Source of the DNA: a candidate division NPL-UPA2 bacterium
GTDB lineage: Bacteria > NPL-UPA2 > JAGMAN01
Assembly (NCBI GenBank): GCA_021129695.1
Contig: JAJOKU010000086.1
Span: forward strand, 1-11,314
Length of the DNA: 11,314 bases
Direction: 5' to 3'
Part shown: positions 1 to 7,118 of the stretch, in pieces
Layout of the letters: each line of letters starts with the position of its first letter
How positions within the stretch are numbered: position 1 is the stretch's first letter
Translations under genes and position numbers: made by a program
Notes under the pieces: generated by a model
The model's input: only the letters and a program-made list of their open reading frames with translations
What the model was told of the DNA's origin: nothing
Databases searched by the model: none

Positions 1-70
1 CGGCACTGCCTGAGAATCGGCACTGCTTTGCGCTGCTTTGCGGTGAAACTTCGCAAGGAATGAGTTCTAA

Positions 71-93
71 GTTCGCCAACTTCGTTGGCGGAC
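71..93. repeat. Palindromic hairpin with TTC/GAA loop in leader region
   Basis: Ten-base arms GTTCGCCAAC and GTTGGCGGAC flank a TTC loop, with a single G.T wobble in the stem. On the minus strand the loop reads GAA closed by C-G, the stable GNA triloop type. The surrounding 1-116 stretch has no convincing gene. It also holds short direct repeats (CGGCACTG at 1-8 and 18-25; CTGCTTTGCG at 23-32 and 33-42). The hairpin ends 23 bp before the chosen start of the first gene, so it sits in that gene's leader or in the junction with an upstream gene outside the window. It resembles the other TTC-loop hairpins in this window. No T-tract follows, so it is not a standard terminator. Confidence 0.7.
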
Positions 94-116
94 AAAGTTT
101 CTTGTGCGACATAGCG

Positions 117-812
117 ATGGAGAGGCAGAAAGTAAGAATGAGATTCAGAAAGGGGGAGGAAGTAAGGTTTATTTCCCATCTAAATTTGACCAAAACCTTG
201 ACTCAAGCCCTGCGCAGAGCAGATTTACCGGTGGCTCATTCTCATGGATTTAGTCCCCGTCCTCGGATTAGCTTTGGCCCAGCCCTTCCCCTGGGAATGC
301 GCAGTTGCAGTGAATTTGCCGATGTGGTTCTGGAGGAGGCAATAGATGTGGACCAATTTAAAGCTCGCCTGAATGAGAAGCTACCGCCCGGGTTAGAGAT
401 TTTAGATGTGAGGAAGATTCCCTTGAAGTCTAAATCGCTAACTGCCACTGTGGATGTAGCCACTTATAAGATAGCTATAAGGGGCGAGCTATTAGCTCTT
501 AGCCCTGAAGAATTGAGAGAGCGGATAGAGAAGCTTTTAAGACGGGAGGAGATCCCTATCGAGCGGGTCAGAAATAAAGAGGTTAAGAAAATCAACCTTC
601 GTCCTCTCATACTGAGTCTGGAGTTGGAAAGTCCCTCACCTTTATCTCTGAAGATGTCCCTAAAGGCAGGAACAAGGCCAGAGGAGGTAGTAAGATTGCT
701 CCTAAAAGTAGAGGAATTGGAGTTGGGTTTCTTAGACATAGAAAGGGCAGGGATATTCATGCAGAAGAACGGAAAGCTGATTTCACCGATGAGAGATTCA
801 GTTCTGGACTAA
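117..812 (+). CDS. TIGR03936 family radical SAM-associated protein (DUF2344)
   Basis: A 231-residue protein with the hallmarks of the DUF2344/TIGR03936 family. The N-terminus VRMRFRKGEEVRFISHLNL matches the family pattern (basic-FxK...RFxSHLDL). It is followed by an Arg-rich helix (QALRRADLP) and the signature HGFSPRPRISFGPALPLG at about residues 42-59. The family is often found next to, or fused to, a B12-binding radical SAM protein and near rng/rplU/rpmA. Its biochemical role is not established; some fused relatives have been linked to tRNA modification. The frame is open back to 60, but residues encoded before 117 come from the palindromic leader and do not look family-like, so ATG 117 is preferred. 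ATG 138 is an alternative, with a GGAGAGG about 12 nt upstream. The gene ends 34 bp before rng and is probably cotranscribed with it. Family call firm, start moderate. Confidence 0.88.
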   Translation: MERQKVRMRFRKGEEVRFISHLNLTKTLTQALRRADLPVAHSHGFSPRPRISFGPALPLGMRSCSEFADVVLEEAIDVDQFKARLNEKLPPGLEILDVRKIPLKSKSLTATVDVATYKIAIRGELLALSPEELRERIEKLLRREEIPIERVRNKEVKKINLRPLILSLELESPSPLSLKMSLKAGTRPEEVVRLLLKVEELELGFLDIERAGIFMQKNGKLISPMRDSVLD

Positions 813-846
813 TGTCAGAACTTCATATGACAAATGGAGAATTTGT

Positions 847-2472
847 ATGTATAAGGAAGTAGTGATTAGTGTGGATGAGAGCGAAGTAAGGGCAGCTCTT
901 CTTGAGGATAAGGTCCTACAGGAATTTTTCGTTGAGCGCAAGGGGCGCAGAGGAATTGCGAGCAATATCTATAAGGGAAGGGTGGAGAGTATCTTGCCAG
1001 GTATGGAGGCGGCCTTCGTTGATATCGGCCTGGAGAAAAGCGGGTTCTTATATGTCTCCGATGTGGCTAAGGAGGTGGACATCTTCGAGGAGATGGTAGC
1101 CCCTCGCTTCGCTCGGGACAACCAGGTAGGCAACCCCTCGGTTGACTCGGGACGGCGAGAAGCCCGCCCTGAGCGTAGCGAACGGGTAGCCACTTACGGG
1201 GAGGAAGAAGCCAGCAAATTAGAGTCCGGCAAGAGAGCTCGTCCCTCCCCCTCCATAGAAAATATATTGAAGAAAGGACAGGAGATATTGGTGCAGGTAG
1301 TTAAGGAGCCAATGGGAACGAAGGGGGCCCGCATTTCCTCCCACATAAGTCTACCGGGTAGATTCCTGGTCCTTATGCCAACGGTGGAGCACATCGGAGT
1401 TTCTCGGAGGATTACTGATGAGAAGGAGCGGGAAAGGCTGAGGAAGCTCCTCCAGAGGCTGCGTCCGGCCGGTATGGGTCTCATTCTCCGCACTGCCGGT
1501 GAGGGAAAAGGAAAAAAAGAATTTCTTGCCGATATCAGGTATTTGACCCATCTTTGGCGCAGAATAGAAAAGATAGCCCGGAGATGCCGAGCCCCGAAGC
1601 TTATTCATGAGGAATTAGGGTTGATCTGCCGGGTAGCCAGGGATTTTTTTTACTCCGACATTAATAGAGTGGTGATTGACTCTAAGGAGGAGGGGGCTGC
1701 CCTGAAGGGATTCTTAAAGACTTTCCTCCCCGATTTAAGGCCGAGGGTGGAGACCTATAGGGGTAAGGAGCCACTGTTTACTTCTTATGGTTTGGAGAAA
1801 GAAATAGAAGCGGCGCTGGAAAGCAAAGTCTGGTTAAAGAGCGGAGGGAATCTGGTCATTGAGGAAGGAACGGCGGCCACAACTATTGACGTGAATACGG
1901 GAAGATATGTTGGCCGGGAGAGTTTGGAGGAGACGGCTCTTCGGATAAATCTGGAGGCTGCCTCTGCAATTGCCAGGCAGTTACGCCTCCGGGACCTGGG
2001 TGGAATTATTATCATTGATTTCATTGACATGGAATTGCAGAAGAACAGGAAGAAGATCTTGAGAAGACTGGAGGAAGCTCTCAAGCGTGACCGCTCGAAA
2101 ACAGAAATTCTCCAGTATAGCCCATCAGGGTTAGTGGAGATGACAAGGCAGAGAATAAGGGAAAATTTATCCAGAACCTTATGCCAGTCCTGCCCCTACT
2201 GTCAAGGCCGAGGATTAGTTAAGTCCGTAGTTACTATCAGCATCGATGCCCAAAGGAAGCTGCGCAGGCTCTCTTCCCGGTCGGCAGAGAAGGAAATAGT
2301 CCTTAAGGCCCATCCACAGGTTGCTATGCATCTTCTAAATGAAGCCAAGGAAAGTATCTCTAAATTAGAGAGGCAGTTCCGAAAGCAAGTGGTGATTGAG
2401 GAGGACAGGGATCTGCATTTAGAGGAGGTTAAGTTTCTCTCCAGGATGGGGGAGGAGCTTGACACAGAGTAA
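847..2472 (+). CDS. rng: Ribonuclease E/G family endoribonuclease
   Basis: A 541-aa RNase G-type enzyme that cleaves single-stranded, AU-rich RNA, normally in rRNA maturation and mRNA decay in the cytoplasm. Visible elements: S1 domain from about residue 36 (YKGRVESILPGMEAAFVDIG, 42-61); the VKEPMGTKGARISSHISLPGR block (152-172); DNase I-like catalytic region with the two metal-binding aspartates D348 in TIDVNTGRYVG and D391 in IIIIDFIDM; zinc-link cysteines C449 and C452 in CPYC; and a short C-terminal region without the long RNase E scaffold. Start ATG 847 has a GGAG a few bases upstream. Odd feature: residues 86-115, in the variable loop of the S1 domain, are encoded by a 90-bp palindromic insertion flanked by 7-bp direct repeats (separate entry). 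All catalytic motifs remain intact, so the enzyme is probably active. It lies directly upstream of rplU/rpmA, a common arrangement. Confidence 0.95.
   Translation: MYKEVVISVDESEVRAALLEDKVLQEFFVERKGRRGIASNIYKGRVESILPGMEAAFVDIGLEKSGFLYVSDVAKEVDIFEEMVAPRFARDNQVGNPSVDSGRREARPERSERVATYGEEEASKLESGKRARPSPSIENILKKGQEILVQVVKEPMGTKGARISSHISLPGRFLVLMPTVEHIGVSRRITDEKERERLRKLLQRLRPAGMGLILRTAGEGKGKKEFLADIRYLTHLWRRIEKIARRCRAPKLIHEELGLICRVARDFFYSDINRVVIDSKEEGAALKGFLKTFLPDLRPRVETYRGKEPLFTSYGLEKEIEAALESKVWLKSGGNLVIEEGTAATTIDVNTGRYVGRESLEETALRINLEAASAIARQLRLRDLGGIIIIDFIDMELQKNRKKILRRLEEALKRDRSKTEILQYSPSGLVEMTRQRIRENLSRTLCQSCPYCQGRGLVKSVVTISIDAQRKLRRLSSRSAEKEIVLKAHPQVAMHLLNEAKESISKLERQFRKQVVIEEDRDLHLEEVKFLSRMGEELDTE
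1095..1191. mobile_element. MITE-like palindromic insertion inside rng, flanked by 7-bp direct repeats
   Basis: GGTAGCC occurs at 1095-1101 and again at 1185-1191, exactly 90 bp apart, enclosing 83 bp. The enclosed DNA begins CCTCGCTTCGCTC and ends GAGCGTAGCGAACG, so its ends are imperfect inverted repeats around the core GAGCGNAGCGA (minus strand at 1104-1114, plus strand at 1171-1181). Each end can fold by itself: GNA triloop, two pairs, tandem sheared-type G.A/A.G mismatches, then a G/C stem (1099-1119 and 1167-1186). The net gain is 30 codons, so the reading frame is kept and the element is translated as residues 86-115, a basic, low-complexity stretch containing RPERSER. Excision in silico restores a short acidic linker (EEMVATYGEEEAS) like those of other RNase G proteins. 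Interpretation as a mobile element with a target duplication is inference. Confidence 0.7.
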
Positions 2473-2509
2473 GTTCTATGATATTATTCTCCTGAAGCGA
2501 GGTTTGTCA

Positions 2510-2827
2510 ATGTATGCTATTGTTGAAATCGGCGGCGAACAGCATCGGGTCTCAGAAGGCGATCTGATTAAGGTTGAGAAGCTCAACGGGGAAGTGGGGC
2601 AGAAGATGGAGTTTAATGATGTCCTTTTGGTTGCCGGGCAGGGAGAAGTTACTGTTGGCCGACCCAAGATAGAGCAGGCAAAGGTAATCGCAGAAGTAGT
2701 CCGACAAGGGAAAGGCAGGAAGACCATTGTCTTCACATACCGCCGGAGGAAGGACTCTAGTAGAAAGCTCGGACATCGTCAGCTATTTACTGAATTGAGA
2801 ATCGTGGAGATTCAAGGGGGTGATTAG
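2510..2827 (+). CDS. rplU: 50S ribosomal protein bL21
   Basis: A 105-aa protein, the normal length for bL21, which binds 23S rRNA in the large subunit. The N-terminus [20 protein letters not shown] is the family signature (YAIVexGGkQyrV). The C-terminal part has the [18 protein letters not shown] motif, the basic rRNA-binding segment (usually K.kRrk...r.GHRQ). The frame is open upstream to 2459, but that would overlap the end of rng and add 17 non-family residues. ATG 2510 has a GCGAGG Shine-Dalgarno-like sequence about 8 nt upstream and gives the canonical N-terminus. It lies 37 bp after rng and 2 bp before rpmA, so it is surely in one transcript with both. Confidence 0.97.
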   Translation: MYAIVEIGGEQHRVSEGDLIKVEKLNGEVGQKMEFNDVLLVAGQGEVTVGRPKIEQAKVIAEVVRQGKGRKTIVFTYRRRKDSSRKLGHRQLFTELRIVEIQGGD

Positions 2828-2829
2828 AG

Positions 2830-3090
2830 ATGGCTCATAAGAAAGGAATGGGAAGTTCAAGGAACGGGCGAGATAGTCAAGCTCAACGGTTGGGGGTGAA
2901 GCGTTTCGGAGGTCAGTTTGTCTCAGCCGGCAGCATCTTGGCCAGACAGCGGGGAACGAAATTGAGACCAGGCCGTAATGTTGGTCGAGGGAAGGACGAT
3001 ACTCTCTTTGCACTTCGGGAGGGATTCGTTCGTTTCGAGCGAGTGGGGAAGAGAGCAAAGCAGGTCAGTGTCTACGCTGAAGTGGTGTAA
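2830..3090 (+). CDS. rpmA: 50S ribosomal protein bL27
   Basis: An 86-aa protein with the bL27 N-terminal motif [27 protein letters not shown]. The N-terminal tail reaches toward the peptidyl-transferase centre and helps place the tRNA acceptor ends. It starts MAHKKG directly, as in Gram-negative bacteria, without the cleavable FxxFFAxK leader of Firmicutes. Consistently, there is no Prp protease gene between rplU and rpmA. The SD is the AAGGGGG run at the end of rplU, and the start is 2 bp after the rplU stop, suggesting translational coupling. Unusually, the next gene is proB rather than the GTPase gene obg. Confidence 0.97.
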   Translation: MAHKKGMGSSRNGRDSQAQRLGVKRFGGQFVSAGSILARQRGTKLRPGRNVGRGKDDTLFALREGFVRFERVGKRAKQVSVYAEVV

Positions 3091-3106
3091 AGGTGACCAA
3101 AAGACG

Positions 3107-4231
3107 GTGGACAGAAAGAATATATTAAAGGATGTCAGGCGAGTGGTGATAAAGGTGGGAACAGCCCTCATCGGCTCTCCCACGGGTGGGCTAAATTTTG
3201 GTAGAATGGAGAAGCTGGTAGATGAGGTAGCCGCCTTACTCCGCTCCCGGGTAGAGGTCATCCTGGTAACCTCTGGCGCCATTGGGGCCGGGATGAAGGA
3301 GCTGGGACTGAAAGCAAGACCGAAGACTATTCCTCAAAAGCAGGCCGCGGCCGCTGTTGGTCAGAGTCGCCTTATGCACCTCTATGAACAGCTCTTCCAG
3401 AAGAGGGATTACCTGGTTGCTCAGATACTGCTCACTCAGGATGACTTCAATGACAGAAGACGCTATCTGAATGCCCGCCATACCTTGATGACTCTACTCA
3501 AATTCAAGGTCATCCCCATCATCAATGAGAACGATTCGGTGGCCGTGGAGGAGATTAAATTTGGCGATAACGATACCCTGTCAGCTTTGGTCACCAACCT
3601 CATTGAGGCAGATCTACTTATCCTCCTCTCAGACATTGATGGATTATATACCGCTGACCCCCATAAGAAGAGGGAAGCAAGACTGATCCCGGTGGTTGAG
3701 GGAATTGATTCCAGGATGGAAGAGTTAGCTGGGGGAGCGGGCCTGCCTGCCTCTACCGGGGGGATGTACACCAAGCTGCAGGCGGCCAAGATGGTTACTG
3801 GCTCAGGGCTGTCAATGGTCATCGCCAATGGTAATACTTCCCAAGTAATTCAAAGGATTTTAGGTGGAGAAGAGGTAGGAACCTTGTTCCTGCCTAAGGG
3901 AGAGAAGATAGCCAGCCGTAAGAGGTGGATTGCTTTCACGCTCCCTCGACAGGGCAGAATATTCATTGACCAGGGAGCTAAAGAGGCTTTGAAGCTTAAG
4001 GGAAAGAGCCTGCTTCCCAGCGGCATTGTCAGGGTGAAAGGAAAATTTAGCGGAGGAGATGTAGTAAGCATTATTGACGGCAATGACCGGGAGTTTGCCC
4101 GGGGACTGAGCAACTATTCCGGGGAGGAAGTAGATGAGATAAAGGGAGTAAAGACCAAGGACATCCAGTCCATTCTTGGTTATAAGCCTTACGATGAAGT
4201 GGTCCATCGGGATAATTTAGTGATACTTTAG
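3107..4231 (+). CDS. proB: Glutamate 5-kinase with C-terminal PUA domain
   Basis: Phosphorylates L-glutamate to glutamyl-5-phosphate, the first step of proline synthesis and the usual point of proline feedback inhibition. It is 374 aa from GTG 3107, close to the usual length of about 370. Amino-acid-kinase domain: VVIKVGTALI (13-22), VTSGAIGAG (54-62), NDRRRYLNARHT (115-126), the substrate-binding INENDSV (139-145), the FGDNDTLSALV segment (152-162), LSDIDGLYTADP (174-185) and STGGMYTKLQAA (216-227). A PUA domain follows from about residue 280. The frame is open back to 2978, but that overlaps rpmA and adds unrelated residues. GTG 3107 has AGGTG about 11 nt upstream, lies 16 bp after rpmA and gives a normal N-terminus. 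The partner gene proA is displaced by the inverted-repeat block that begins at the proB stop codon. Confidence 0.96.
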   Translation: MDRKNILKDVRRVVIKVGTALIGSPTGGLNFGRMEKLVDEVAALLRSRVEVILVTSGAIGAGMKELGLKARPKTIPQKQAAAAVGQSRLMHLYEQLFQKRDYLVAQILLTQDDFNDRRRYLNARHTLMTLLKFKVIPIINENDSVAVEEIKFGDNDTLSALVTNLIEADLLILLSDIDGLYTADPHKKREARLIPVVEGIDSRMEELAGGAGLPASTGGMYTKLQAAKMVTGSGLSMVIANGNTSQVIQRILGGEEVGTLFLPKGEKIASRKRWIAFTLPRQGRIFIDQGAKEALKLKGKSLLPSGIVRVKGKFSGGDVVSIIDGNDREFARGLSNYSGEEVDEIKGVKTKDIQSILGYKPYDEVVHRDNLVIL

Positions 4232-4464
4232 CTTCGGCATAGCCCCTCGCTCATTCTCGGCACACCCTGAAATCTCTCAAGAGATTTCGGGCACTTAGTC
4301 CCGGGAATTCTCCGAATTCCTCGGGGCGCTCCATGCGAGTGTGATGATCATAATAGACATAGTCTTTCTTGGGAGCGTGCCTCCGAGGGTTTTCTTGCCG
4401 CTTATGCCTCTTAAGTAACAGCGGCAAGAAAAAATCCGCTCGGGGCTAAGGCCGAAGCTTAAGT
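4225..4464. repeat. Nested inverted-repeat block (MITE-like) between proB and proA
   Basis: The whole proB-proA spacer is built of inverted repeats. The outer arms are ACTTTAGCTTCGGC at 4225-4238 and GCCGAAGCTTAAGT at 4451-4464 (13 of 14 bases complementary). Pairing continues inward through AGCCCC/GGGGCT after a small asymmetry. Inside are: GAAATCTCT/AGAGATTTC (4269-4277, 4280-4288) with CCC/GGG outside a one-base bulge; CCCGGGAATTC/GAATTCCTCGGG (4300-4325), again with a single T bulge; an imperfect pair 4319-4332 / 4371-4388; and TTTTCTTGCCGCT/AGCGGCAAGAAAA (4390-4402, 4420-4432; 17-nt loop). The left outer arm includes the proB stop codon and the right one ends 10 bp before the proA ATG. 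No T-tract follows any hairpin on the plus strand, so it is not an obvious terminator. A clean flanking target duplication was not found. Confidence 0.72.
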
Positions 4465-4474
4465 GGGTGACACA

Positions 4475-5731
4475 ATGAATCTCAAAGATGAAATTTTGGC
4501 TGTGGCTCAGGGGGCCAGGCAGGCCGCTAGACGGTTAGCCCATGCCTCGACAGAGACCAAGAACCGGGCCCTACTGTCTATGGCCAAGGGCTTGAGGAAA
4601 AGCGAAAAAGCCATTCTCACTGAGAACGAAAAGGATGTGAAAGGTGCTAAGGAGAAGAATCTTCCTAAGGCTTTAGTGGACCGACTGCTTCTAAATTCAT
4701 CTCGAATAGAAAGCATGGCAAGTGGTTTGGAGGAAGTAGCCGCTCTTCCGGACCCAGTGGGCGAGACCATTAAGATGTGGAGACGGCCCAATGGCCTGGA
4801 GATTGGGAAGAGGCGGGTGCCCATCGGAGTGATTGCCCTTATCTATGAGGCCAGGCCAAATGTTACTGCTGATTCAAGCGGACTTTCGCTCAAGGCAGGA
4901 AATGCCATTATCCTGAGAGGCGGTTCAGAGGCAATTCATTCCAATTTAGCCATTGCCCGGGTCTTATCGGAGGAAGCTTCCCGAGCTGGAGTTCCGCAAG
5001 CGGCTATCCAGCTAATTAAAACCACCGATCGGGAAGCGGTAAGAGAACTGCTCAAGCTAAATGACTTCATTGACCTAATTATTCCCCGGGGGGGAGAGAG
5101 TTTAATTCGAACGGTGGTGGAAGAGTCCACTATTCCGGTTATCAAACATTACAAAGGAATATGCCACACTTATGTGGACGAGTCTGCAGATCTGGATATG
5201 GCTGTGAAGGTCTCCTTCAACGCCAAGGTCCAGCGACCGGGAGTCTGTAATGCTATGGAGACACTCCTGGTTCACCAGGATATAGCCAGGGATTTTCTCC
5301 CCACCATGATAAAAAAATTCCAGGAAGCCGGGGTTGAGATGAAAGGCTGCCAAGAGGTGAGAAAGATTGTCCCCGAAATAAAGGAGGCTACCGAGGAGGA
5401 CTGGAAGACTGAGTACCTGGATTTAGTACTTTCGGTAAAGGTAGTCCCCAGCCTGAAAGAGGCCATAGAGCACATTCATAAATATGGGTCCAGTCACTCA
5501 GAGGCTATCATCACCGAGAATTATCGAGCGGCTAAGAGATTTCTGGACGAGGTAGATGCCGCCGCTGTCTATGTGAATGCTTCCACCCGTTTCACCGATG
5601 GAGGGGAATTTGGCCTGGGGGCAGAGATAGGCATCAGCACAGAGAAGATCCATGCTCGTGGTCCCATGGGCCTGGAGGAGCTGTGCATCTATAAATACAT
5701 TATTTATGGAGAAGGCCAGGTAAGACAATAA
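4475..5731 (+). CDS. proA: Glutamate-5-semialdehyde dehydrogenase (gamma-glutamyl phosphate reductase)
   Basis: Reduces glutamyl-5-phosphate with NADPH to glutamate-5-semialdehyde, the second proline-synthesis step, acting on the unstable product of ProB. It is 418 aa, the normal family length. Visible: RRVPIGVIALIYEARPNVT (113-131), the LKAGNAIILRGGSEA cofactor region (139-153), IPRGGESLIRTVVE (203-216), the catalytic cysteine C258 in QRPGVCNAMETLLVH, HKYGSSHSEAIIT near the C-terminal third, and the closing block VNASTRFTDGGEFGLGAEIG. GTG 4463 is an alternative start four residues upstream, but ATG 4475 has GGGTG at a proper distance and gives the usual N-terminus. It shares the proB reading direction but is separated from it by about 240 bp of palindromes; nadD follows after 7 bp. 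Confidence 0.96.
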   Translation: MNLKDEILAVAQGARQAARRLAHASTETKNRALLSMAKGLRKSEKAILTENEKDVKGAKEKNLPKALVDRLLLNSSRIESMASGLEEVAALPDPVGETIKMWRRPNGLEIGKRRVPIGVIALIYEARPNVTADSSGLSLKAGNAIILRGGSEAIHSNLAIARVLSEEASRAGVPQAAIQLIKTTDREAVRELLKLNDFIDLIIPRGGESLIRTVVEESTIPVIKHYKGICHTYVDESADLDMAVKVSFNAKVQRPGVCNAMETLLVHQDIARDFLPTMIKKFQEAGVEMKGCQEVRKIVPEIKEATEEDWKTEYLDLVLSVKVVPSLKEAIEHIHKYGSSHSEAIITENYRAAKRFLDEVDAAAVYVNASTRFTDGGEFGLGAEIGISTEKIHARGPMGLEELCIYKYIIYGEGQVRQ

Positions 5732-5738
5732 AATCCAA

Positions 5739-6323
5739 ATGCGTATTGGCATACTGGGAGGAACTTTTAATCCCATTCATTATGGCCATTTGTTAGTGGC
5801 CGCTCAAGTCAGAGAGAAGTTTGATTTAGAGAAGGTAATCTTTGTTCCCTCTGCCTCCCCTCCCCACAAGAACCATCCCGATATCGCTCCTCCCCGAGAC
5901 CGTTATCAGATGACCGTCTTAGCCACCCAGTCTAATACCTTCTTCTCAGTCTCTGACCTGGAATTGCAGCGCCCTGGTAAGTCTTATTCGGTAGAGACAG
6001 TTAAGGAGCTCCTTAATATCTATGGAAAGGATACCAGGCTTTATTTCATTACTGGAACCGATGCCATATTAGAGATATTTACCTGGAAGGCTAAAGAAGA
6101 GTTACTCAAGCTCTGCCAGTTCGTCGTGGCTACCAGACCGGGCTTCCATACGGCAAAGATCGATAAGGCAATCGCAAGACAGATTTACCTACTAAAGATA
6201 CCTAACCTGGATATTTCCTCCACCGATATCCGTAGCCGCATAAAGGAGGGAAGAACCATTAAATACTTGTTACCGGAAAAGGTGGAGGAATACATTTATA
6301 AGCATGGATTATATAAACTTTGA
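5739..6323 (+). CDS. nadD: Nicotinate-nucleotide adenylyltransferase
   Basis: Transfers AMP from ATP to nicotinate mononucleotide, giving deamido-NAD, in the cytoplasmic NAD pathway. It is 194 aa, typical for bacterial NadD. Nucleotidyltransferase signature GGTFNPIHYGH (7-17, the T/HxGH motif), PPHK (41-44), the FITGTDAI segment (103-110; usually FIIGaD), WK (116-117) and the C-terminal ISSTDIRSRI (159-168, the SxTxxR ATP-binding motif). Start ATG 5739 is 7 bp after proA; its SD would lie inside the end of proA (GGAGAAGGCCAGG), so translation is probably coupled. nadD after proA in the rplU/rpmA/obg neighbourhood is a conserved arrangement; rsfS, which often follows nadD, is not here. Confidence 0.96.
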   Translation: MRIGILGGTFNPIHYGHLLVAAQVREKFDLEKVIFVPSASPPHKNHPDIAPPRDRYQMTVLATQSNTFFSVSDLELQRPGKSYSVETVKELLNIYGKDTRLYFITGTDAILEIFTWKAKEELLKLCQFVVATRPGFHTAKIDKAIARQIYLLKIPNLDISSTDIRSRIKEGRTIKYLLPEKVEEYIYKHGLYKL

Positions 6324-6350
6324 TCCAGACAGTAAGACTTTGGACTGGGG

Positions 6351-7076
6351 ATGATGTACCAGGTGAGGAAGTATCGGAGCTGGATAAGAGATGAGGGCCT
6401 CCTTAGCTTCGAGGTAGTGGAGAGGGAAACAGGCTTATACATTAGAGCCGAATCTGATCTGATAGCTCAGGCCTCCCAGTCGATTCTGAAACATCGTCGA
6501 GTGCTCGAGGATTATATCAGGGAAAACTCTCACTTCCTCCATTCTCTAAAGCCGCTTCCGGTCAGCGAGGATGCCCCCCCAATCGTAATGGAGATGGCTC
6601 AAGCGGCCAGGAGGACGGGAGTGGGACCGATGGCCACTGTGGCTGGAGTAATAGCGGAGCTGGTCGGTAAGGACCTCTTGAGATACTCATCGGAAATAAT
6701 AGTCGAGAATGGAGGAGATATCTTCTTGAAGACCTCAAGGCGCAGACTCATTGGCATATATGCTGGTTCCTCTCCTCTGACCGGGAAGATCGCTCTGGAG
6801 ATTGAACCGGAAGATACCCCGCTGGGCATCTGCTGTTCCTCCGGGAGGGTAGGCCACTCTCTCAGTTTCGGGAAGGCAGATGCCGTTATCGCACTCTCTG
6901 GTTCTACGGCCCTCGCTGACGGAGCGGCCACTGCTATCGGTAACGTCATTAAAGACGGAGACGACATTTCCCGGGGGTTAGAGATGGCCAGAGGGCTGGA
7001 TGGTCTGAGAGGAGTAGCCGTTATCGTTGGGGAGAGGATGGGGGCCTGGGGAGAGGTCAGGATGTGCAGACCATGA
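6351..7076 (+). CDS. UPF0280 family protein (COG2122, ApbE-like)
   Basis: A 241-aa protein assigned to UPF0280 by its motif set: GVGPMATVAGVIAE (90-103), VENGGDIFL (118-126), GICCSSGRVGHSLSFGKAD (159-177; more often GICTSSGTxGHS) and LADGAATAIGN (188-198). The NGGD and ADGxATAxGN motifs recall ApbE flavin transferases, to which the family is related, but no reaction has been established that I know of. There is no signal peptide or membrane segment, unlike exported ApbE, so a cytoplasmic role is likely. The start is ambiguous between the adjacent ATG codons 6351 and 6354; the GGACTGGGG run just upstream favours the second. It lies 27 bp after nadD. The next gene, argS, is reached only after 248 bp of hairpins, so this may be the last gene of the upstream transcription unit. 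Confidence 0.85.
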   Translation: MMYQVRKYRSWIRDEGLLSFEVVERETGLYIRAESDLIAQASQSILKHRRVLEDYIRENSHFLHSLKPLPVSEDAPPIVMEMAQAARRTGVGPMATVAGVIAELVGKDLLRYSSEIIVENGGDIFLKTSRRRLIGIYAGSSPLTGKIALEIEPEDTPLGICCSSGRVGHSLSFGKADAVIALSGSTALADGAATAIGNVIKDGDDISRGLEMARGLDGLRGVAVIVGERMGAWGEVRMCRP

Positions 7077-7118
7077 AGTAAGGGCGGAAAATAATTTTGA
7101 CAAATCAGAAACATACGG

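Noticed and set aside
4390..4432. Hairpin with 13-bp stem as an intrinsic terminator after proB
   Set aside because: On the plus strand the stem is followed by A's, not T's, and the loop is 17 nt; the stem itself ends in the A/T run. Termination between proB and proA would also be unexpected.
4232..4474. Proline T-box riboswitch in front of proA
   Set aside because: No AGGGTGGNACCGCG-type antiterminator bulge or specifier loop is visible; the GGGTGAC before proA is better explained as its ribosome-binding site.
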